A program made the translations under genes and the position numbers. Under the pieces are notes generated by a model. That model was not told the DNA's origin, did no database searches, and saw only the letters and a program-made list of their open reading frames with translations. A stretch of DNA of 7,647 nt from an uncultured Clostridia bacterium (GTDB lineage: Bacteria; Bacillota; Clostridia; Christensenellales; Aristaeellaceae), in NCBI GenBank assembly GCA_934647145.1, contig CAKUFB010000123.1, forward strand, positions 1 through 7,647. The letters are read 5' to 3'. This document shows, piece by piece, positions 1 to 6,171 of this stretch (within the stretch, counting starts at the first letter, position 1; every line of letters begins with the position of its first letter).

Positions 1-251
1 CCTTCTGCGTGAACGACTATCTCAAAAAGTTCTTCCTGGAGCGCGGGGTGGAGCTGGTCGACTTCAAGCTGGAGTTCGGCAAAACGCCCGACGGAACCAT
101 CGTGCTGGCCGACGAAATCTCGCCCGACACCTGCCGCTTCTGGGACGCGAAGACCCATGAGAAGCTGGACAAGGATCGCTTCCGCCGCGACCTGGGCCAC
201 GTCGAGGACGCGTATCAGGAAATGATGAAGCGCGTGTTTGAGGATAAATAA
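1..251 (+). CDS. purC: SAICAR synthetase (phosphoribosylaminoimidazole-succinocarboxamide synthase), 3' end
   Basis: This is the C-terminal part of PurC, which joins CAIR and aspartate with ATP to make SAICAR in the cytosol. The frame is open from base 3 (first full codon TTC) to the TAA at 249-251, so about 82 residues are visible out of a usual 230-240. The GTG at base 9 is an internal Val codon, not the start; the gene begins upstream of the window. Direct evidence is the family signature LVDFKLEFG near the start of the visible part, followed by LADEISPDTCRFWD, the conserved block around the nucleotide and substrate site, and the usual C-terminal helix (RRDLGHVEDAYQEMMKRV). Only 15 bases separate it from the purF-like gene, in canonical purC-purF-purM order, so one transcript is likely. 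Identity is secure; the N-terminal half cannot be judged. Confidence 0.96.
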   Translation, partial: FCVNDYLKKFFLERGVELVDFKLEFGKTPDGTIVLADEISPDTCRFWDAKTHEKLDKDRFRRDLGHVEDAYQEMMKRVFEDK

Positions 252-266
252 GGCGGAGGAAGCAAA

Positions 267-1712
267 ATGGGCGGTTTTTTCGGCGCGGTGTGCCAGCGCG
301 ACGCGATTGCGGATGTGTTTTTCGGCACGGACTATCACTCCCACCTGGGTACCCGGCGGGGCGGCATGGCGGCCTACGACCCTGAGATTGGCCTGCAGCG
401 GGAAATCCACAGCATAGAGAACTCTCCCTTCCGCACCAAGTTCGAGCGGATTTTCGACGAAATGCACGGCTGCTCGGCGTTCGGCTGCATCAGCGATACC
501 GACCCGCAGCCGCTGCTCATCCGCTCCAACCTGGGCACCTACGCCATCGGCACGGTGGGCGTGATCAACAACGCCGATCAGCTGATCGAGCAGTACCTGA
601 ACTTCAGCGGCGGCCATTACGAGGCCATGACCGGCGGCCGGATCAACTCCACCGAGCTGGTGGCCACGATGATCAACCAGAAGAGCAGCTTTGCGGAGGG
701 CATCGCCTTCGCGCAGCACGTGATCGAGGGCACGGTCTCCATCCTCATCCTGCGCGACAACGGCCACCTGATCGCCGCGCGCGACCGGCTGGGCAGGCTG
801 CCGATGCTGATAGGCAGGGGAGAGGACGGCTGGTGCGTGTCGTTCGAGTCCTTCGCCTGCCAGAAGCTGGGCTATGAGATCGAGCGCGAGCTGGGCCCGG
901 GCGAGATCGTGGAGATCACCGACCTGGGCTGCGCGCAGCTGCACGCGCCGGGCGAGGAAATGCGCATCTGCTCGTTTCTGTGGACGTACTACGGCTATCC
1001 CACCTCGGTCTACGAGGGCGTGGACGTGGAGAGCATGCGCTACCGCAACGGCCGCATGATGGCGCGCCACGACGCGGAAAACGGCCTGAGCGCCGAATCG
1101 CTCGATTACGTGGGCGGCATTCCGGATTCAGGCACGCCTCATGCCATCGGCTACGCCAACGAGAGCGGCGTGCCGTTCGCGCGCCCCTTCATCAAGTACA
1201 CGCCCACCTGGCCGCGCAGCTTCATGCCCGCCCGCCAGCAGGAACGCGACAGGGTGGCCAAGATGAAGCAGATCCCGGTACACAGCCTGATTCAGGACAA
1301 GACGCTGCTGATGGTGGACGATTCCATCGTGCGCGGCACGCAGCTGCGCGAGACGGTCGAGTTCCTCTACGAGCACGGCGCGAAGGCGGTGCACATGCGC
1401 TCGGCCTGCCCGCCGATCATGTACGGCTGCAAATACCTGAACTTCTCCCGCGCCACCGGAGACATGGATCTGATCACCCGGCGCACGATCATGGAGCTGG
1501 AGGGCGAGGAGGGCTTTCAGCACCTTCAGGAGTACAGCGACGGCTCGACGGAGCGCGGCAGAGCCATGCGAAAGGCCATCTGCGAGAAATTCCACTTCGC
1601 CTCGCTGGAGTTTCAGTCGGTCGAGGGTCTGGTGGAGGCGATCGGCCTGGACAAGTGCCGCCTGTGTACCTACTGCATGGACGGCAGGGCGTGCGACAAA
1701 AGCGACAAGTGA
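267..1712 (+). CDS. purF: Amidophosphoribosyltransferase (PurF family) with a degenerate glutaminase site
   Basis: PurF-family protein of 481 residues; the family makes 5-phosphoribosylamine from PRPP and glutamine, the first committed step. The C-terminal half is a good phosphoribosyltransferase domain: GGIPDSGT (283-290), then the PRPP loop VDDSIVRGTQ (350-359) with both Asp residues. Cys235, Cys388, Cys467 and Cys470 fall where Bacillus-type PurF has its 4Fe-4S ligands; Cys464 and Cys476 are extra. The N-terminal class II glutaminase domain is present in length but begins MGGFFGAV where active enzymes have Cys-Gly-x-Phe-Gly: the nucleophile is Gly. By eye the oxyanion Asn is Val97, the glutamine-binding Arg is Ser76 and the Asp is Ser128. 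The start is fixed by GGAGG at 255-259 and by an in-frame stop (the purC TAA) just upstream, so no hidden Cys propeptide is possible. It may use free ammonia or a partner glutaminase, or be a paralogue of an active PurF elsewhere; its operon position argues for a purine role. Confidence 0.88.
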   Translation: MGGFFGAVCQRDAIADVFFGTDYHSHLGTRRGGMAAYDPEIGLQREIHSIENSPFRTKFERIFDEMHGCSAFGCISDTDPQPLLIRSNLGTYAIGTVGVINNADQLIEQYLNFSGGHYEAMTGGRINSTELVATMINQKSSFAEGIAFAQHVIEGTVSILILRDNGHLIAARDRLGRLPMLIGRGEDGWCVSFESFACQKLGYEIERELGPGEIVEITDLGCAQLHAPGEEMRICSFLWTYYGYPTSVYEGVDVESMRYRNGRMMARHDAENGLSAESLDYVGGIPDSGTPHAIGYANESGVPFARPFIKYTPTWPRSFMPARQQERDRVAKMKQIPVHSLIQDKTLLMVDDSIVRGTQLRETVEFLYEHGAKAVHMRSACPPIMYGCKYLNFSRATGDMDLITRRTIMELEGEEGFQHLQEYSDGSTERGRAMRKAICEKFHFASLEFQSVEGLVEAIGLDKCRLCTYCMDGRACDKSDK

Positions 1713-1732
1713 GAAAGGCAGGAGCATAACCG

Positions 1733-2770
1733 ATGAACAACAGCTTCAGCGACAGCTATAAGCAGGCGGGCGTGGACATCACCGCCGGATACCGCGCGGT
1801 GGAACTGATGAAAAAGCACATCGCCCGCACGAACAACGAGGGCGTATACTCGGGCGTGGGCGGCTTCGGCGGACTGTACCTGCCGTCCCTTGCGGGCATG
1901 AAGAAGCCCGTGCTGGTCAGCGGCACCGACGGCGTGGGCACCAAGCTGAAAATCGCCTTCCTGATGGACAGGCACGACACCGTGGGCATTGACTGCGTGG
2001 CCATGTGCGTCAACGACGTGATCTGCTGCGGCGCGAAGCCGATGTTCTTCCTGGACTATATCGCCTGCGGAAAGAACCTGCCCGAGCGCATCGAGCGAAT
2101 CGTCGCGGGCGTGGCCGAGGGCTGCGTGCAGTCGGGCTGCGCCCTGATCGGCGGCGAAACGGCCGAAATGCCCGGCTTTTACCCGGAGGACGAGTACGAC
2201 CTGGCCGGCTTCTCGGTCGGCATCGTGGACGAGGAAAGGATCGTCAATAAGGAGACGATCGTGCCCGGCGACGTGATTCTCGGCCTGCGCTCGAGCGGCG
2301 TGCATTCCAACGGCTTCTCGCTGGTGCGCAAGGTGTTCGACGTGGAGAACCGCGAGATCAAAGCGCCCCTCGAGGCGCTGGGCGGCAGGTCTCTGGGCGA
2401 GACGCTGCTCACCCCCACCCGCATCTACGTCAAGCCCGTGCTCGCGCTGATGGAGCGGGTGCGGGTCAAGGGCGTGTCCCACATCACCGGCGGCGGCTTC
2501 TACGAGAACATTCCGCGCAGCCTGCCGAAGGGAATCTGCGCCTCAATCGAGAAGGCCAGGATACCCGTGCCGCCCATCTTCCGCATGATCGCGCGGGAGG
2601 GACAGATCGACGAGCGCGACATGTTCAATACCTTCAACATGGGTATCGGCATGTGCCTGGTCGTGGCGAAGGACGACGCGGACAGGGCGATGGAGACCCT
2701 GCGCGCGGCGGGCGAAGAGCCGGTGCTCCTGGGCGAAACGATTCCGGGCGAGGGCGTAAGGCTGTGGTAA
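1733..2770 (+). CDS. purM: Phosphoribosylformylglycinamidine cyclo-ligase (AIR synthetase)
   Basis: PurM uses ATP to close FGAM into aminoimidazole ribonucleotide, the fifth pathway step. The 345-residue length is normal for the family. Visible family motifs, in order: SGTDGVGTKLK (63-73), the glycine-rich ATP-binding segment; the block DCVAMCVNDVICCGAKP (87-103) followed by FFLDYIA; GGETAEMPGFY (140-150); HITGGGFYENIPRSLP (250-265); and FNMGIGM (301-307) near the C-terminus. No key segment is missing. The start ATG has AGGAG at 1720-1724, 8 bases upstream, and lies 20 bases after the purF-like stop. The 3' end overlaps the start of the following channel gene by 7 bases, so the two should be translationally coupled. 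Nothing odd is seen in the protein. Confidence 0.98.
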   Translation: MNNSFSDSYKQAGVDITAGYRAVELMKKHIARTNNEGVYSGVGGFGGLYLPSLAGMKKPVLVSGTDGVGTKLKIAFLMDRHDTVGIDCVAMCVNDVICCGAKPMFFLDYIACGKNLPERIERIVAGVAEGCVQSGCALIGGETAEMPGFYPEDEYDLAGFSVGIVDEERIVNKETIVPGDVILGLRSSGVHSNGFSLVRKVFDVENREIKAPLEALGGRSLGETLLTPTRIYVKPVLALMERVRVKGVSHITGGGFYENIPRSLPKGICASIEKARIPVPPIFRMIAREGQIDERDMFNTFNMGIGMCLVVAKDDADRAMETLRAAGEEPVLLGETIPGEGVRLW

Positions 2771-3384
2771 GAAAGCACTTTTTTTCAGGCATTTCGGCCG
2801 GACTGCTGGTCGGCATCGGCGGGGCGGTGTTCCTAGCCTGCGAAAACCGAATCGCGGGCGCGGTGCTGTTCTCGGTGGCGCTGCTGGTCATCTGCCTGCT
2901 GGGCCTGAGCCTGTTCACCGGCAGGGTCGGGTATCTGGTCGCCTCGCACGGAAAGGACGACTGGACGGGCCTCATCGCCTCGCTGGCGGGCAACCTCGTG
3001 GGCGCGGCGCTGTGCGCGCGGCTGGTCGCCTGGGGACGGCCCGAGGCGGCGCAGGCGGCGGTCTCGCTGTGCGCGGGCAAGCTGGACAAAGCGCTGCTTT
3101 CCGCGCTGCCCAGCGGATTTCTGTGCGGCGTGCTGATGTACGCGGCCGTGCAGAGCTATCGGGCGAAGGGCACCTGCCTGGGCATACTTTTCTGCATCCC
3201 GGCGTTTATCCTGAGCTGCTTCGAGCACTCGATCGCCGACATGTTTTACCTTGCGCTGGCGGCCATCGGCGGGCTGGGCGGACTGAGCGTCCTCTGGTTT
3301 TTGCTGCTGGTGATCGCGGGCAACGCGCTGGGCGGCTGCTTTCTGCCGCTGCTGGACAGGCTTTCGGGAGGAATAACGAAATGA
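2764..3384 (+). CDS. Formate/nitrite transporter (FNT) family channel, short form
   Basis: Integral membrane protein of 206 residues, assigned to the FNT family (FocA/NirC/HSC type) that passes formate, nitrite or hydrosulfide; family members work as pentamers. About six hydrophobic segments can be seen: roughly 6-25, 30-52, 67-91, 110-132, 136-166 and 174-197. Family landmarks are LFTG (50-53; Thr52 matches the omega-loop Thr of FocA), AGNLVGA (75-81), Lys106 in the segment before the fourth helix, CFEHSIADMF (152-161; His155 matches the central pore His) and AGNALGG (185-191). It is shorter than typical 250-280 residue members, mainly at the N-terminus and in the loop before the last helix, but no landmark is lost. 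The start is inferred: GTG at 2764 with GAGGG at 2750-2754, overlapping the end of purM by 7 bases; the open frame upstream reads Arg/Gly-rich shadow. Its stop overlaps the purN start (ATGA). Between purM and purN, formate for 10-formyl-THF is the likeliest cargo (inference); the substrate is not readable from sequence. Confidence 0.85.
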   Translation: MVRKHFFSGISAGLLVGIGGAVFLACENRIAGAVLFSVALLVICLLGLSLFTGRVGYLVASHGKDDWTGLIASLAGNLVGAALCARLVAWGRPEAAQAAVSLCAGKLDKALLSALPSGFLCGVLMYAAVQSYRAKGTCLGILFCIPAFILSCFEHSIADMFYLALAAIGGLGGLSVLWFLLLVIAGNALGGCFLPLLDRLSGGITK

Positions 3385-3995
3385 AAATACGCACGGCGGT
3401 GTTCGTGTCGGGCGGCGGCACGAATCTTCAGGCGCTGATCGACGCGCAGGCGAACGGCCTGATCCGCAGCGCCGAGCTGACGCTGGTGGTCTCGAACCGC
3501 CGGGACGCCTACGCGCTGGAGCGCGCCCGGGCGGCGAATATCGAGTCGGTGGTGGTCAGCCGCAAAAAGGCGGGCAGCCAGCAGGCCTTCGAGCAGGCCA
3601 TTGTGCGCGAGCTGGAGGCGCGGGGCGTCGAGCTGATCGTGCTGGCGGGCTTTATGTGCATCCTGAGCGCCGACTTCACCCGCCGATACGAAAACCGCAT
3701 ACTCAACGTCCACCCTTCACTGATTCCCTCCTTCTGCGGCAAGGGCTTTTACGGGCTGAAGGTGCACGAGGCGGCGCTGGCCTACGGGGTCAAGGTGACC
3801 GGCGCGACCGTGCATTTCGTCAACGAGGTGCCCGACGGCGGCAGGATCATCCTGCAAAAAGCCGTCGAGATCGAAGAGGGCGATACCCCCGAGACCCTGC
3901 AAAGGCGCGTCATGGAGCAGGCTGAGTGGAAGCTGCTTCCCGCCGCGGTGGAAAAGGTGTCAGGCGACCTGCTGAAAGGAGAACAACACGCATGA
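3381..3995 (+). CDS. purN: Phosphoribosylglycinamide formyltransferase (GART, 10-formyl-THF dependent)
   Basis: PurN moves the formyl group of 10-formyl-THF to glycinamide ribonucleotide, the third pathway step. The 204-residue length fits the family. The N-terminus carries the phosphate-binding loop VSGGGTNLQAL (9-19). The catalytic triad is complete: Asn109 and His111 in LNVHPSLIPSF (108-118) and Asp152 in VNEVPDGG (147-154), with GATVHFV (141-147) leading to it. The start is ATG at 3381, inside the stop of the channel gene (ATGA, 3381-3384), with GGGAGGA at 3366-3372. An open frame extends upstream but lies over the channel gene and reads as Arg/Gly-rich noise, so the ATG is preferred. The stop overlaps the next gene in the same ATGA fashion (3992-3995), making channel, purN and purO-like genes a tightly coupled trio. 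No unusual residue is seen. Confidence 0.97.
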   Translation: MKIRTAVFVSGGGTNLQALIDAQANGLIRSAELTLVVSNRRDAYALERARAANIESVVVSRKKAGSQQAFEQAIVRELEARGVELIVLAGFMCILSADFTRRYENRILNVHPSLIPSFCGKGFYGLKVHEAALAYGVKVTGATVHFVNEVPDGGRIILQKAVEIEEGDTPETLQRRVMEQAEWKLLPAAVEKVSGDLLKGEQHA

Positions 3996-4711
3996 GCGGA
4001 TACGAAAACCTGAATCTGTGCGAGCTGCTGAAGAACAACGCCTATCCCGGACGAGGCATCGTCGTCGGCACCACTGCGGACGGAAAACACGCCGTCGCCG
4101 CCTACTTTATCATGGGCCGGAGCGCCAACAGCCGAAACCGCGTCTTTAAGCGCCTGCCGGACGGCACGGTGATCACCGCGCCCTTCGACGAGAGCAGGGT
4201 GGAGGATCCGTCCCTGATCATTTACAACGCGGTCAGGCCGCTTGACAACCGCCTGATCGTCACCAACGGCGACCAGACCGACACGATCTGCGTCGGCCTG
4301 CGCGCGGGCAGGAGCTTTTCCGAGGCGCTCGAGAGCCGCTGCTTCGAGCCGGACGCGCCCAACTACACCCCCCGCATCAGCGCGCTTCTGACCTTCGGCG
4401 AGCGGTTCGCCTATCAGATGAGCATCCTCAAGAGCGCCGACGCGCAGGGAACCGCCTGCGCCCGGTACACCTTCGACTATCTGTCGCTGCCCGGCGTGGG
4501 ACACTTCCTGCACACCTACCGCTGCGACGGCAATCCCATTCCCAGCTTCGAGGGCGAGCCGGAGCGCGTGGCCATCGGAAATGATCTGGACGCGTTCGCC
4601 GAAGGAGTCTGGGAATCCCTGAACGAGGCCAATAAGATTTCCCTGTACGTGCGCTTCACGAGCCTGCAAGGCGGCGCGGTGCGGGAGAAAATCATCAACA
4701 AGAACATCTGA
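3992..4711 (+). CDS. purO: IMP cyclohydrolase, archaeal PurO-like family
   Basis: Protein of 239 residues resembling the PurO-type IMP cyclohydrolase family, first known in archaea and also found in some Clostridia. It would close FAICAR to IMP, the last step, normally done by the N-terminal domain of bifunctional PurH. Motifs I recognise: YPGRGIVVG (18-26), YFIMGRSANSRNRVF (38-52), DPSLIIYNAVR (72-82) and VTNGDQTD (90-97), with YTPRIS (125-130) further on. There is no signal peptide or membrane segment. The start is ATG at 3992, overlapping the purN stop, with AAAGGAGAA at 3975-3983; an in-frame extension upstream lies within purN and is rejected. The assignment is strengthened by context: the PurH at the end of the operon lacks its cyclohydrolase domain, so this gene supplies exactly the missing step. 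Family identity is from recalled motifs, not from a search. Confidence 0.9.
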   Translation: MSGYENLNLCELLKNNAYPGRGIVVGTTADGKHAVAAYFIMGRSANSRNRVFKRLPDGTVITAPFDESRVEDPSLIIYNAVRPLDNRLIVTNGDQTDTICVGLRAGRSFSEALESRCFEPDAPNYTPRISALLTFGERFAYQMSILKSADAQGTACARYTFDYLSLPGVGHFLHTYRCDGNPIPSFEGEPERVAIGNDLDAFAEGVWESLNEANKISLYVRFTSLQGGAVREKIINKNI

Positions 4712-4716
4712 GGAGG
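4710..4716 (+). promoter_or_regulatory. Ribosome binding site of purB
   Basis: GAGGAGG lies immediately after the first base of the preceding stop codon and 9 bases before the purB ATG at 4726. It is a near-perfect anti-16S match and supports that start. The same arrangement, a stop codon merging into GAGGAGG, recurs before the transformylase gene at 6155-6161. Confidence 0.8.
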
Positions 4717-4725
4717 ACGGTCATC

Positions 4726-6156
4726 ATGAGCAGAGAAGGCTATGTTTCTCCATTTTCCACCCGCTACGCCAGCCCGGAGATGCAGCATGTGTTCTCCGAC
4801 GACTTCAAGTTCACCACCTGGCGCAGGCTGTGGGTGGCGCTTGCCAAGGCGGAGCACGCGCTGGGGCTGGACGTGACCCAGGAGCAGATCGACGAGCTGC
4901 AGGCGCATGTCACCGACATCAACTACGACGTGGCCGAGGCGCGCGAGCGCGAGGTGCGCCACGACGTGATGAGCCACGTCTACGCCTTCGGCAAGCAGTG
5001 CCCCAAGGCCGAGCCGATCATCCACCTGGGCGCGACCTCCTGCTACGTGGGCGACAACACCGACGTGATCATCCTGCGCGAGGCCTCGAAAATCATCCTG
5101 GGCAAGGCGGCGGCGGTGCTCAAAAACCTGGCCGGTTTCGCCGAAAAATATAAGGACATGCCCTGCCTGGCCTACACGCACCTGCAGCCCGCGCAGCTGA
5201 CCACCGTGGGCAAGCGCGCCACGCTGTGGATGTACGACCTGGTGAACGACGTCGAAAACCTCGAGTTCCAGCTCTCCCGGCTCAGGCTGCTGGGCTCCAA
5301 GGGCACGACCGGCACCCAGGCCAGCTTCATGGAGCTGTTCGACGGCGACGAGGAAAAGATCCTGCGCATGGAGCGGATGATCGCTGAGGACATGGGTTTT
5401 GCCGCCTGCGTGCCCGTGTCCGGCCAGACCTATTCCCGCAAGGTGGACGCGTACTTCCTGTCGGTGCTCTCCGGCTTCGCCCAGAGCGCCTACAAGTTCT
5501 CAAACGACCTGCGGATTCTGCAGTCCTTTGAGGAAATGGAGGAGCCCTTCGAGAAGAACCAGATCGGCTCGTCCGCCATGCCCTACAAGCGCAACCCCAT
5601 GCGCAGCGAGCGCATCTCCGCCCTGGCGCGCTACGTGATCGTCGATTCGCTCAACCCCGGCCTGACCGCGGGCACGCAGTGGTTTGAGCGCACGCTGGAC
5701 GACAGCGCCAACAAGCGCATTTCCGTGTCCGAGGCCTTCCTGGCGGTGGACGCGATTCTGAACATCTACATGAACGTCACCTCCGGCCTGGTGGTGTACG
5801 ACCGCGTGGTGCATCGCCGCGTGATGGAGAAGCTGCCCTTCATGGCCACTGAGGACGTGATGATGGAGTGCGTGAAGCGGGGCGGCAATCGACAGGAGCT
5901 GCACGAGGCGCTCAGGCAGTATTCCCACGCCGCCGCGGCGCACGTCAAGATCGAGGGCGGCGCGAACGACCTGATCGACCGCATCGCCGCCGACCCGCTC
6001 TTCCCGATCACCCGCGAGGAGATCGAAAGGCATCTCGACCCGGCCAAGTACGTCGGCCGCGCGCCCTCTCAGGTGACCGCGTTCCTTCGGGACGTGGCGC
6101 AGCCGGTGATCGACCGCCGCTATGACAGCACGGTGCACGCAGAACTGAAGGTCTGA
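4726..6156 (+). CDS. purB: Adenylosuccinate lyase, animal-like subfamily
   Basis: PurB of 476 residues; it splits SAICAR to AICAR plus fumarate and also adenylosuccinate to AMP plus fumarate, as a homotetramer. The fumarase/aspartase superfamily signature GSSAMPYKRNP is at 281-291 and holds the catalytic serine of the mobile loop. His100 (IIHLGATS) and His152 (THLQPAQLTTVGKR) match the two active-site histidines. Several blocks read almost as in human ADSL: CYVGDNTD (106-113), GTTGTQASF (193-201), EMEEPFEKNQIGSSAMPYK (270-288) and QWFERTLDDSAN (318-329). The length is also near the human enzyme (484) and above the Bacillus type (about 430). This subfamily occurs in Clostridia to my knowledge, so it is not evidence of recent transfer from a eukaryote. 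GAGGAGG at 4710-4716 supports the start. All expected segments are present to the C-terminal helical domain. Confidence 0.97.
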   Translation: MSREGYVSPFSTRYASPEMQHVFSDDFKFTTWRRLWVALAKAEHALGLDVTQEQIDELQAHVTDINYDVAEAREREVRHDVMSHVYAFGKQCPKAEPIIHLGATSCYVGDNTDVIILREASKIILGKAAAVLKNLAGFAEKYKDMPCLAYTHLQPAQLTTVGKRATLWMYDLVNDVENLEFQLSRLRLLGSKGTTGTQASFMELFDGDEEKILRMERMIAEDMGFAACVPVSGQTYSRKVDAYFLSVLSGFAQSAYKFSNDLRILQSFEEMEEPFEKNQIGSSAMPYKRNPMRSERISALARYVIVDSLNPGLTAGTQWFERTLDDSANKRISVSEAFLAVDAILNIYMNVTSGLVVYDRVVHRRVMEKLPFMATEDVMMECVKRGGNRQELHEALRQYSHAAAAHVKIEGGANDLIDRIAADPLFPITREEIERHLDPAKYVGRAPSQVTAFLRDVAQPVIDRRYDSTVHAELKV

Positions 6157-6171
6157 GGAGGAAAAAACATC

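Noticed and set aside
980..1729. 249-codon + strand frame inside the purF-like gene
   Set aside because: Arg/Gly/Ala-rich shadow of a gene whose PRPP motif is in the other frame.
1670..2482. 270-codon open frame on the - strand opposite purM
   Set aside because: Same mirror-frame character (His/Ala-rich); no ribosome binding site or domain seen.
2653..2763. In-frame upstream extension of the channel gene
   Set aside because: It overlaps purM and reads as Arg/Gly-rich noise; the hydrophobic protein starts right after the GTG at 2764.
3926..3991. In-frame upstream extension of the purO-like gene
   Set aside because: It overlaps purN, has no ribosome binding site and is Arg-rich; the ATG at 3992 has AAAGGAGAA and a family-like N-terminus.
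3782..4669. 295-codon open frame on the - strand opposite purN and the purO-like gene
   Set aside because: Antisense to genes with intact motifs; composition is that of a shadow frame and no family is recognisable.
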